From Sphingomonadaceae bacterium 3R27C6 (lineage in GTDB: Bacteria > Pseudomonadota > Alphaproteobacteria > Sphingomonadales > Sphingomonadaceae), in the NCBI GenBank assembly GCA_005503215.1, contig SCNS01000016.1, positions 1-64,000 on the forward strand: DNA of 64,000 nt, given 5' to 3'. Each line of letters opens with the position of its first letter. Within the stretch, counting starts at the first letter, position 1. Shown here in pieces: positions 56,810 through 64,000 of this stretch. A program made the position numbers and the translations under genes. Under the pieces are notes generated by a model. The model did no database searches. It had not been told where the DNA came from and was given only the letters and a program-made list of their open reading frames with translations.

Positions 56810-57420
56810 CAGGCTGGCAAATATCCGCGCGCGATCAATTCGACCTCCAGCGTCACCGCATCCTCGAAACGATGGGCGGCAATGCCAACCGATTCGGCAC
56901 CCGCGACATTTGCCGCATTGTCGTCGATGAACAGCGCACCCGCGGGGTCGATACCGAATCGCTCGATCGCGAGGCGGTAGATCGCCGGGTCAGGCTTCAT
57001 CAATTTCTCGGTCCCCGACACGATGATATCGCCGAAGCGGTCGAACACCGGCTGGGTCGGGCGGAAAGCTTCCCAGAATTCATGCCCGAAGTTGGTGATC
57101 GCGAACAGCGGCACGCCCGCGGCGTCGAGGCGCTCGACGAGTTCGAGACTGCCGGGCATCGGGCCAGGGATCGTCTCGTTGAAGCGCGTCGCATAGGCGT
57201 CGATCAGCGGCGCATGCTCCGGAAATTCGGCTTTCCGTTCGGGCACCATCTCGGCGAGCGGGCGGCCCGCGTCGTGCTGGAAATGCCAGCCCGGCGTGAC
57301 GACATTCGTCACGAACCATTCGAGCTGGCCCTCGTCGGCGATCAGCTTTGCGAACAGATAGCGCAGGTCCCAGTCGAACAGGACGCGGCCGACGTCGAAA
57401 ATCACACTCTGCCGAATCAT
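56809..57420 (-). CDS. HAD-family phosphatase, YihX-like
   Basis: 203 residues. Motif I reads VIFDVGRVLFDWD: the nucleophile Asp is present but the second Asp is replaced by Gly, as in the YihX (FDLGNV) subgroup of sugar-phosphate phosphatases. Motif II FAITNFG, motif III LMKPDPAIYRLAIERFG and motif IV LFIDDNAANVAGA are intact, with a four-helix cap between motifs I and II. Substrate unknown; glucose-1-phosphate is a possibility from the family. Confidence 0.85.
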   Translation of the reverse strand: MIRQSVIFDVGRVLFDWDLRYLFAKLIADEGQLEWFVTNVVTPGWHFQHDAGRPLAEMVPERKAEFPEHAPLIDAYATRFNETIPGPMPGSLELVERLDAAGVPLFAITNFGHEFWEAFRPTQPVFDRFGDIIVSGTEKLMKPDPAIYRLAIERFGIDPAGALFIDDNAANVAGAESVGIAAHRFEDAVTLEVELIARGYLPA

Positions 57421-57480
57421 ACGGCCTCCAGACGCGCGAAAGCGCCGCCGGAAGCCTCCGACGGCGTAACGCTGTTCATC

Positions 57481-57507
57481 AAAAACAAACGGGGCGAAAA
57501 CACCCCG
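57481..57507 (-). terminator. Rho-independent terminator of rpmJ (minus strand)
   Basis: On the minus strand CGGGG and CCCCG pair around TGTTTTCG-type loop bases, followed by TTTGTTTTT, eleven bases after the rpmJ stop. It separates rpmJ from the HAD gene downstream. Confidence 0.65.
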
Positions 57508-57517
57508 CGCAGGGGCA

Positions 57518-57643
57518 TTAGCCCTGGCGCGCCTTGAAGCGGCGGTTGGTCTTGTTGATCACATAGGTGCGGCCACGGCGGCGGATAACGCGGTTATCCC
57601 GGTGGCGGTCCTTCAGCGACTTCAGGCTGTTGCGAATCTTCAT
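57518..57643 (-). CDS. rpmJ: 50S ribosomal protein L36, cysteine-free form
   Basis: 41 residues, below usual ORF length cutoffs. The protein starts [18 protein letters not shown] and ends [12 protein letters not shown], the alphaproteobacterial type of L36. It lacks the four zinc-binding residues of canonical L36 (no Cys), so it is the zinc-independent form, which is normal for this class. It is a single gene with its own terminator, as expected for alphaproteobacterial rpmJ. Confidence 0.95.
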   Translation of the reverse strand: MKIRNSLKSLKDRHRDNRVIRRRGRTYVINKTNRRFKARQG

Positions 57644-57740
57644 GATCTCTGTCCGTAAATCTTGGCGTATTGACGCGAAGCGGCGCAACTATGGGGAAGC
57701 GGGTGAAAAGTCAACCGGCTCGCGGGCCAAGTTCCCCTTT

Positions 57741-57826
57741 TTCCGTTCGCATCGAGCGAAGTCGAGATGCCCCTCGACCTTGCACCATCCCGACGGGTGT
57801 CTCGACTTCGCTCGACACGAACGGAA
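57741..57826. repeat. REP-like inverted pair with covarying internal stems
   Basis: Arms 57741-57772 and 57795-57826 (32 bases each) are reverse complements at 28 of 32 positions, separated by 22 bases. Each arm is internally self-complementary: GCATC...GATGC in the first and GTGTC...GACAC in the second. All four mismatches between arms are in these internal stems and occur in compensating pairs, so each hairpin keeps its pairing. It lies between rpmJ and rpoN. Confidence 0.7.
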
Positions 57827-57838
57827 TTGGAAGGCGTT

Positions 57839-59305
57839 TCAGCCCGCCAGCGCCTTTTGCCGCCGCCGCTGCACCGACGAGCCATAGCCCATCGCCTCGC
57901 GATATTTGACGACGGTGCGCCGCGCGATGTCGTGGCCCTCGGCCGACAGTTTCTGCGCGATCGTCTCGTCGGAGAGAATCGCCTTCGCATCCTCGGCCTC
58001 GATCATCGCCTTGATCCGGCTCTTCACCGCCTCGGCCGACACCGCGCCGTCGCCCTCGACCGCCGAGATGCCACTCGAGAAGAAATATTTGAGCTCGAAC
58101 AATCCGCGCGCGCAGCTGAGGTACTTGTTGCTGGTGACGCGGCTGACGGTCGATTCGTGCATGCCGATTTCCTCGGCGACCTGCCGCAAGGTCAGCGGGC
58201 GCATATGCGCGACGCCGTGGAGGAAAAAGCCTTCCTGCTGCTTCACGATCGCGCTCGCGACCTTGACGATCGTGCGCTGGCGCTGGTCGAGCGCCCGGAC
58301 GAGCCAGTTGGCGCCCGCGAGCTGTTCGGAGAGCCATGCCTTGCTCTTCGCCGCCGCGCCCTGCGCGAGTTCGGTGTAATAGCGGCGGTTGACGAGCAGC
58401 CGCGGCAGGGTGCCGCTGTTGATCTCGACCGCCCAGCCCTTCGCGGTCTGGCGGATATAAAGGTCGGGGACGACCGCCGGGGCGCCGTCGCCGCCGAATT
58501 TGAGGCCGGGCTTGGGGTCGTAACCGCGCAGTTCGCGAATCATGTCGGCGAGATCCTCGTCGTCGACCCCGCAGATGCGCTTCAGTTGCGGGAACGCGCC
58601 CTTGGCGACGAGATCGAGGTGCGCGATCATCGTCGCCATCGCGGGGTCGTAGCGGTCGGCCTCGCGCGCCTGGATCGCGATGCATTCGGCGAGGTCGCGC
58701 CCGCCGACGCCCGAGGGATCGAAGCATTGGATGCCCGCGAGTATCTCTTCGAGCAAGGCGAGCGGGACGCCGAGCTGCGCCGCGAGTTCGGCAAGGTCGG
58801 CGCGGAGGTATCCCGCCTCGTCGATCAGCGCGACGAGCTGGCCCGCGACGATCGCCTCGATCCCGCTGAAACGCTCGCCGACCTGCGCGAGCAGATGGTC
58901 GTGCAGCGTACCCTCATGCTCGGCGAAGCTGTCGAAATCGATGTCCTCGCCGCTCCCAGACAGCCCGACATTGTCGCTCGCGCTGTCGTGGTGGAAGCTT
59001 TCGGCGGCGAGGTCGACGTCGAGGTCGTTCGCGGTGCCGCCATCCGCCGCCAGCGCCTGATCGGCGTCGAGCGAGGCGGCCTCGGCCGCCGGGGCCTCGC
59101 CGCCGGGCACACCATCGGGATCGCCCGCGCTGCCGTCGCTGTCTGCCGACGCCGTGTCGAGCAGCGGATTGCCTTCGAGCGCCTCGGCCAGATAGGCTTC
59201 GAGTTCGAGATTCGACAGTGCCAGCAGCTTGATCGCTTGCTGCAGCTGCGGCGTCATCACCAGCGATTGCGACTGGCGGAGATCGAGGCGCGGACCCAAC
59301 GCCAT
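57839..59305 (-). CDS. rpoN: RNA polymerase sigma-54 factor
   Basis: 488 residues. Region I is LRQSQSLVMTPQLQQAIKLL near the N-terminus, the acidic region II follows (about 55-125), then the core-binding domain and DNA-binding helix-turn-helix (TLRQVAEEIGMHESTVSRVT). The RpoN box is ARRTVVKYREAMGY near residue 465, essentially canonical. It directs transcription from -24/-12 promoters with activator ATPases. The lptB-rpoN order is conserved in alphaproteobacteria. Confidence 0.96.
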   Translation of the reverse strand: MALGPRLDLRQSQSLVMTPQLQQAIKLLALSNLELEAYLAEALEGNPLLDTASADSDGSAGDPDGVPGGEAPAAEAASLDADQALAADGGTANDLDVDLAAESFHHDSASDNVGLSGSGEDIDFDSFAEHEGTLHDHLLAQVGERFSGIEAIVAGQLVALIDEAGYLRADLAELAAQLGVPLALLEEILAGIQCFDPSGVGGRDLAECIAIQAREADRYDPAMATMIAHLDLVAKGAFPQLKRICGVDDEDLADMIRELRGYDPKPGLKFGGDGAPAVVPDLYIRQTAKGWAVEINSGTLPRLLVNRRYYTELAQGAAAKSKAWLSEQLAGANWLVRALDQRQRTIVKVASAIVKQQEGFFLHGVAHMRPLTLRQVAEEIGMHESTVSRVTSNKYLSCARGLFELKYFFSSGISAVEGDGAVSAEAVKSRIKAMIEAEDAKAILSDETIAQKLSAEGHDIARRTVVKYREAMGYGSSVQRRRQKALAG

Positions 59306-59319
59306 CAGCGATTATTCGA

Positions 59320-60135
59320 TCACAAAGAGAAGCCCTCGCCGAGATAGAGGCGACGCACCTCGGGGTCGGCGACGAGCTCTTCGGGGGAGCCGGCAAGCAG
59401 CACCTTGCCGTCGTAGATGATGCAGGCGCGGTCGACGAGGTCGAGCGTTTCGCGCACATTATGGTCGGTGATCAGCACGCCGATGCCGCGCGTCTTGAGG
59501 TCCACGACCAGATCGCGAATATCGCTGATCGACAAGGGATCGATGCCAGCAAAGGGTTCGTCGAGCAGCATGATCGACGGGTTGGCGGCGAGCGCGCGCG
59601 CGATTTCGGCGCGGCGCCGTTCGCCGCCCGAGAGCGCCATCGCCGCCGAATCGCGGAGCCGCGTGAGGCCGAATTCGTCGAGCAATTCTTCCATCCGCCG
59701 CTCGCGCGCGATCTTGTCGGGCTCGCTGAGTTCGAGCACCGCGCCGATATTCTGCTCGACCGTCATGCCGCGAAAGATCGAGGTTTCCTGCGGCAGATAG
59801 CCAAGACCGAGGATCGCGCGGCGATACATCGGCAGCGCGGTGATGTCGGCACCGTCGAGCATGATGCGCCCGGCGTCGGGCTTCACCAGCCCCATGATCG
59901 AATAGAAGCAGGTCGTCTTGCCCGCACCGTTCGGACCGAGCAGGCCGACGACTTCGCCCTTGCCAACCGACAACGACACATCCGACAGCACGACGCGCTT
60001 GTCATAGCTTTTGGCGATCGAGATGACCGCGAGCCCGTTGCCCGCGGCGGCATCCTCGCGGACATGCGCCTTGTGCTCGGTGACGCCATGATCGTCCTCG
60101 GTCAGCGTGCCAGCGATGGATTCGTCGTCGGTCAT
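59320..60135 (-). CDS. lptB: LPS export ABC transporter ATP-binding protein
   Basis: 271 residues, about 30 longer than E. coli LptB because of an N-terminal acidic extension (1-35). Walker A GPNGAGKTT, the Q-loop GYLPQE, signature LSGGERRRAEIARAL and Walker B IMLLDEPFAGID are all present. It powers LPS extraction from the inner membrane with LptFG. It is followed 14 bases later by rpoN. The usual partners lptC and lptA are not upstream; a phosphohexomutase gene occupies that position. Confidence 0.95.
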   Translation of the reverse strand: MTDDESIAGTLTEDDHGVTEHKAHVREDAAAGNGLAVISIAKSYDKRVVLSDVSLSVGKGEVVGLLGPNGAGKTTCFYSIMGLVKPDAGRIMLDGADITALPMYRRAILGLGYLPQETSIFRGMTVEQNIGAVLELSEPDKIARERRMEELLDEFGLTRLRDSAAMALSGGERRRAEIARALAANPSIMLLDEPFAGIDPLSISDIRDLVVDLKTRGIGVLITDHNVRETLDLVDRACIIYDGKVLLAGSPEELVADPEVRRLYLGEGFSL

Positions 60136-60237
60136 AGGTCGGTCGGTTCCGTTTCTAGCCCCCGAGCGGCGTTACCCCAGCGACGCGGCGAACGTCAATC
60201 TGGCAAGATTTTTGCAGGGTCACAGAGGCGGCGGCGC

Positions 60238-61620
60238 TTAATGCGCCGCCTGCGGCCCGCGCACGATCCCCGACAAAGCGAGTTGCTCGTCGATCGCCGC
60301 GAGCAGCCGCGCCAGTGCCGCCTCGTCCTTCGCTTCGGCGCGCGCGACGAGCACGTCCTGCGTGTTCGACGCACGCAGCAGCCACCAGCCATCGTCGGTG
60401 AGCACGCGCGCACCATCGGTGCGGTCGACCTGCGCCCCCGATTCCGCGAGCCGATCGAGGACTTCATCCACAATGGCGAATTTACGGCTCTCGTCGACCT
60501 GGAAGCGCATTTCGGGGGTGTTCACCATCGGCGCCATGCTGCCGCGGAGTTCAGTCACGCTCTGCCCGAGCTTCGTCGCCGCCTCGATCAGCCGCACCGC
60601 GGCATAGGGCGCGTCGTCATAACCATAATAGCGATCGGCGAAGAAGATATGCCCGCTCATCTCGCCCGCCAGCGGGCTGCCGGTTTCCTTCATCTTTGCC
60701 TTGATCAGGCTGTGGCCGGTCTTCCACATCAGCGGCTTGCCGCCGAGCTCGGCGACGCGGTCGAACAAGGCCTGGCTCGCCTTCACGTCGGCGATGACGG
60801 TCGCGCCGGGCAGGTCCTTCAGCACCGCCGCGGCATAGATTTGCAGCAGCTGGTCACCCCAGATCACGCGGCCTTCGCCGTCGATCGCGCCGATGCGGTC
60901 GCCGTCTCCATCGAAAGCGACGCCGAAGTCGAGGCTCTTCTCCGCGACGAGCTTGCGCAGATCGGCGAGATTCTTCTCTTCGGTGGGATCGGGATGGTGG
61001 TTCGGAAAATGGCCGTCGATGTCGGTAAACAGCAGGTGGTGCTCGCCCGGAAGGCGCGCGGTGAGTTTCTCGATGACGGTGCCCGCGGCGCCGTTGCCGG
61101 CGTCCCAGCCGATGCGGAAGGCGCCGCCGGCGAAACCCTCGACCAGCCGGTCGACATAGGCGTCGACGATATCGATGCTTTGCGACGTGCCTTCGCCCGC
61201 CTCCCAGTCGCCCGCGGCGGCCATTTTGCCGATGCCGAGGATATCGGCGCCGTAGAAGGGACGCCCCTGCATCACAAATTTGAAGCCATTATAGTCGGGG
61301 GGATTGTGGCTGCCGGTTATCTGTATGCCGCCCTCCACATCCTCGGTTGACGCGGCATAATAGAGCATCGGCGTCGGCCCGAGCCCGACGTTGAGCGCGT
61401 CGGCGCCCGCATCGTTGATCCCGGCAATCAGCGCATCGGCGAGCATCGGCGACGACAGGCGGCCGTCATAGCCGACGGCAATGCGCTTGCCGCCCGCGCG
61501 GCGGACCAGCGTCGCGAAGCTGCGACCGATGGCGTAGGCGTCCTTGTCCGACAGCGTGTCGCCAACGACCCCGCGGATGTCATATTCGCGCAGCATCGTC
61601 GGGTGGAAATTGTGCGTCAT
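60238..61620 (-). CDS. Phosphomannomutase/phosphoglucomutase
   Basis: 460 residues in the four-domain alpha-D-phosphohexomutase fold. The phosphoserine loop is [13 protein letters not shown], the metal-binding loop [11 protein letters not shown] and the sugar-binding segment [11 protein letters not shown]. It interconverts mannose or glucose 1- and 6-phosphates, feeding GDP-mannose, exopolysaccharide and LPS core synthesis. Position between mipZ and lptB/rpoN suggests envelope-related genes grouped together, although a 102-base gap separates it from lptB. Confidence 0.94.
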   Translation of the reverse strand: MTHNFHPTMLREYDIRGVVGDTLSDKDAYAIGRSFATLVRRAGGKRIAVGYDGRLSSPMLADALIAGINDAGADALNVGLGPTPMLYYAASTEDVEGGIQITGSHNPPDYNGFKFVMQGRPFYGADILGIGKMAAAGDWEAGEGTSQSIDIVDAYVDRLVEGFAGGAFRIGWDAGNGAAGTVIEKLTARLPGEHHLLFTDIDGHFPNHHPDPTEEKNLADLRKLVAEKSLDFGVAFDGDGDRIGAIDGEGRVIWGDQLLQIYAAAVLKDLPGATVIADVKASQALFDRVAELGGKPLMWKTGHSLIKAKMKETGSPLAGEMSGHIFFADRYYGYDDAPYAAVRLIEAATKLGQSVTELRGSMAPMVNTPEMRFQVDESRKFAIVDEVLDRLAESGAQVDRTDGARVLTDDGWWLLRASNTQDVLVARAEAKDEAALARLLAAIDEQLALSGIVRGPQAAH

Positions 61621-61664
61621 CTTTGATCCTCTTGGGGAGAGAAAGGGTCAGGGTCCGTACTCAA

Positions 61665-62486
61665 TTAGGCGGCGGCGAACAGATCCCCGTCCGGATGCAG
61701 TCTTTCGCGCACCGGCAGGTTCAGTCCACCCATCGCCTCGCGGAGTTCCTGCCGCGCGACGACGTGGCCAATCCCCATGCCGCCAAGGTGCGCCTTGTCG
61801 AGCAGGGTGAGGCCAGCCGGGAAAAGCTCGCGATAGATGACGCGCTCGCCGAGTCCCGGGATGACGCGGAACCCGACGCGCCGCGACAACTGGGTCAGCG
61901 CCTCGCCGACGCGGCGCATATTGTGCGCGTCGACGTGCTGGAGGCGGTTGCGCAGAATGATCCAGTCCATCGTCCGCCCGTCGGTCTTCGCGCGCGTCTT
62001 GCGCGCGTCCCAGATCAGTTCGGAATAGAAGCTGGGGCGGGTAACCTGAAAGGTTTCGGGATCAACCTGTCCGATCAGGTCGAAGTCGATGAAACTGTCG
62101 TTGATCGGGGTGACGAGCGTATCGGCGCTGGTCGCGAGGTGGCGCGCAAAGACGTCGTCGCGGCCCGGGGTGTCGGCGATCAGATAATCGACGTCTTCGC
62201 TCAGCGCCGCGACCTGATCGTCGAGTTCTTCGATGGTCGAGCCGGTGAACACCTCGAAGCGCGGGGTCGGCAGCGCGATCTCGCGGCGCTTCGCGGTATT
62301 CTCGCGATTTTCGAGATAGCGGTGGAAGGTGCGCTGGCGCGGGTCGAGATCGATCCCCGCGACGCGCCAGCCCTGGCTCGCCAGCGCGACCGCGAAATGC
62401 ACGGCGCACGTCGATTTGCCGGTCCCGCCTTTTTCATTGGCAAAGATGATGCGGTGCGGTGCGGGCTTCGTCGCTGAGGTCGTCAT
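61665..62486 (-). CDS. mipZ: Division plane positioning ATPase MipZ
   Basis: 273 residues. The ParA/MinD-like ATPase has a deviant Walker A (NEKGGTGKST, about 19-28), the switch segment GIDLDPRQRTFHRYLENR and DYLIADTPGRDD, matching the MipZ signature. In Caulobacter and relatives, MipZ forms a gradient from ParB-bound poles and blocks FtsZ assembly away from midcell. Divergent from panC with an 86-base intergenic region. Confidence 0.93.
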   Translation of the reverse strand: MTTSATKPAPHRIIFANEKGGTGKSTCAVHFAVALASQGWRVAGIDLDPRQRTFHRYLENRENTAKRREIALPTPRFEVFTGSTIEELDDQVAALSEDVDYLIADTPGRDDVFARHLATSADTLVTPINDSFIDFDLIGQVDPETFQVTRPSFYSELIWDARKTRAKTDGRTMDWIILRNRLQHVDAHNMRRVGEALTQLSRRVGFRVIPGLGERVIYRELFPAGLTLLDKAHLGGMGIGHVVARQELREAMGGLNLPVRERLHPDGDLFAAA

Positions 62487-62572
62487 GGGGCGTTGCGATT
62501 TTCCTGTTTGCGCGGCATGGCGGCCGGCGCGCGAAGTGATATAGTCGCGCCAATATCGGAGGGCGACCAGCC

Positions 62573-63415
62573 GTGCAAATCATCCGTGACATCGCGATGC
62601 TGCACCGTGCCGTTACGGCACTAAAGCAGGGAGGAAAGAGCGTCGCTCTGGTCCCGACGATGGGATCGCTGCACGATGGCCACCTCTCGCTGGTGCGCAT
62701 GGCAAAGCGTGTCGCCGACCACGCGGTCGTGTCGATTTTCGTCAACCCGACGCAATTCGGCCCGAACGAGGATTTCGCCGCCTATCCGCGCGACGAGGCG
62801 CGCGATGCCGCGATGCTCGTCGAGGAAGGCACCAGCCTGCTCTGGGCGCCCGATGTCAGCGTCATGTACCCCGACGGACACGCCACGCATATTGAGGTCG
62901 CCGAACTCGGCGCCGATTATTGCGGCGCGGCGCGCCCCGGCCATTTCGACGGCGTCGCGACCGTCGTCGCCAAATTGTTCAACCAGGTGCGGCCCGACGT
63001 CGCGATCTTCGGCGAAAAGGACTGGCAGCAGCTCGCGATCATCCGCCGCATGGCGCGCGATCTCGACTTCGGAATCGATATCATGGGCGCACCGATCGCG
63101 CGCGACGATGACGGCCTCGCGCTGTCGTCGCGCAACGCCTATCTCTCGCCCGAACAGCGCACGGCGGCATCCATCTTTCCGCGTGCGCTGAACACCGCGG
63201 CGAAAGCGATCGCGGGCGGCGCCGATGTCGGCGAAGCGCTTGCCAGGGCCGAGACGGTGATCGTCGGGGGCGGCTTCGACAGCGTCGACTATGTCGCGCT
63301 CGCCGATGCCGACAGCCTCGAGAGACTGGACGCTTTTCGGAAGCCCGCGCGGCTTCTGGCGGCGGCACGGATCGGAAAAACGCGGCTGATCGACAATCTT
63401 CCGGTCGGCGATTAA
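62573..63415 (+). CDS. panC: Pantothenate synthetase
   Basis: 280 residues from a GTG start. The nucleotidyltransferase HxGH-type motif is PTMGSLHDGHLSLV (about 26-39), FVNPTQFGPNEDF binds pantoate, GEKDWQQLAIIRRM and LSSRNAYLSPEQR complete the active site. It joins pantoate and beta-alanine to make pantothenate, using ATP. No other pan genes adjoin. All key motifs are intact. Confidence 0.97.
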   Translation: MQIIRDIAMLHRAVTALKQGGKSVALVPTMGSLHDGHLSLVRMAKRVADHAVVSIFVNPTQFGPNEDFAAYPRDEARDAAMLVEEGTSLLWAPDVSVMYPDGHATHIEVAELGADYCGAARPGHFDGVATVVAKLFNQVRPDVAIFGEKDWQQLAIIRRMARDLDFGIDIMGAPIARDDDGLALSSRNAYLSPEQRTAASIFPRALNTAAKAIAGGADVGEALARAETVIVGGGFDSVDYVALADADSLERLDAFRKPARLLAAARIGKTRLIDNLPVGD

Positions 63416-63552
63416 CGCTAAAACCCACCGGTTTCCGGGGACTTCGGACGATATCCACAAAAAAGTGCCATCGCCGTTAACGCTTTGTTGACCATAAACC
63501 GCAACTTTGGGGCCCGAGGTCTCCATGTGGGGTGGAGGCAAAGGGGGTTATC

Positions 63553-63867
63553 ATGGCGAATAGTCTGAAGTCTGCCCAATATCTGATTGAGAGCCGTCTG
63601 CTCGACGCCGCACGCGGCGACGCCAATGCCTATTTCGATCTCGGCATTGCCTTTTCGACCGGCACCGGCGGGGTCGATGTCGACCTGATCCAGGCGCATA
63701 AATGGTTCAACCTCGCCGCGCTTGGCGGCAATATCGAAGGCCAGCAATGCCGCGCCGACCTGTCGGACGAGATGAGCCGCGACGAAATCGCCGAAGCGCA
63801 GCGCCAGGCGCGCGCCTGGCTCGACGAGACGGCGCGCCGTCCCGCCGCGCGGCGCTTTGCGGCCTAG
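63553..63867 (+). CDS. Sel1-like repeat protein
   Basis: 104 residues from the ATG at 63553, with AAAGGGGGTT directly upstream; a GTG at 63532 is less likely. The segment AYFDLGIAFSTGTGGVDVDL and HKWFNLAALGGNIEGQQCRA is a single Sel1/TPR-like helical hairpin, the kind that mediates protein-protein contacts. Small sel1 proteins like this one are common in sphingomonads and lack a signal peptide. The partner is unknown. Its stop overlaps the convergent gene at 63864. Confidence 0.82.
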   Translation: MANSLKSAQYLIESRLLDAARGDANAYFDLGIAFSTGTGGVDVDLIQAHKWFNLAALGGNIEGQQCRADLSDEMSRDEIAEAQRQARAWLDETARRPAARRFAA

Positions 63868-64000
63868 TCTCGACGCTTGAAGGGCGTCTGCCCTTCCAGC
63901 CATTCCATTTCGACTGCTTCCGCCTGCCGTTCCTGTTCGAGGTAATCGGCAACCGCGCGGCGAAATCCTGGGTCGGCGATGAAATGCGCCGACCATGTCG
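63864..64000 (-). CDS. GNAT-type (peptidogalycan biosynthesis, DUF482) protein, 3' end only
   Basis: Only the last 45 codons are inside the window; the frame is open beyond the right edge. The visible end TWSAHFIADPGFRRAVADYL and the final EWLEGQTPFKRRD match the C-terminal pattern of DUF482/FemAB-like GNAT acyltransferases, as I recall it. The function is unproven in that family. The stop codon overlaps the sel1-like stop on the opposite strand (convergent overlap of three bases). Confidence 0.55.
   Translation of the reverse strand, partial: TWSAHFIADPGFRRAVADYLEQERQAEAVEMEWLEGQTPFKRRD

Overview
The window reads as a chromosomal segment of a high-GC alphaproteobacterium of the sphingomonad group (Sphingomonadaceae, possibly Sphingopyxis-like). 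This is inferred from gene content: two long tandem TonB-dependent receptors, MipZ, COQ9, PdeM beside an Lhr-type helicase, a 41-residue cysteine-free L36, the order DUF3576-leuS-lptE-holA, and many overlapping start/stop codons. No rRNA, tRNA, CRISPR array, insertion sequence or prophage was recognised, and no gap between genes exceeds 300 bases (the largest, 51534-51822 and 28809-29085, are discussed below).

Layout. 1-5925: translationally coupled membrane operon DUF4129 - DUF4350 - MoxR ATPase - DUF58 - SpoIIM-like - RDD, followed by a nitroreductase and two small lipoproteins. 7659-10205: gyrB with a -10 element almost touching its start codon. 10339-13607: RlpA-like protein, an orphan Imm-5-like protein and glutaminase on the minus strand, then a VOC/ArsR/SRPBCC mini-operon behind an AT-rich palindrome. 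13674-17937: Lhr-core helicase, a double retropepsin-like protease and the PdeM phosphoesterase. 18097-23928: tandem paralogous TonB-dependent receptors. 24173-28808 (minus): DUF3576, leuS, lptE, holA. 29086-32674: an exported protein of unknown function, a thiamine-phosphate-synthase-like protein, a YggS-type PLP protein, a CatB-type acetyltransferase and a DUF4402 protein.

32769-35643: a compact three-gene operon of type III polyketide synthase, methyltransferase and FAD oxidoreductase, a likely phenolic-lipid or quinone pathway. 35741-40914: msrB, a class A penicillin-binding protein, a minus-strand SCO/YcgN/M48 operon and an ankyrin protein. 40963-43293: ribB (with an extra N-terminal helix-turn-helix and a RibA-like domain that has lost its zinc cysteines), ribH and a membrane protein. 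43330-49368: an OYE-family reductase, an EamA transporter, COQ9, feoAB, ssb and mmcB. 49449-51533 (minus): a membrane protein, ribD and ribE. 51540-51822: a candidate small RNA with a strong terminator. 51823-56361: thioesterase, aminopeptidase P and oligopeptidase B. 56468-64000: small hypothetical, HAD phosphatase, rpmJ, rpoN, lptB, a phosphohexomutase, mipZ, panC, a Sel1-like protein and the 3' end of a GNAT-type gene.

The content is mostly housekeeping and envelope biology. Points that merit follow-up are the HTH-RibB fusion with a bracketing inverted repeat over its own promoter, the type III PKS operon, the candidate sRNA, the reduced Lhr/PdeM repair locus, and three REP-like inverted repeat pairs, one with covarying stem changes.
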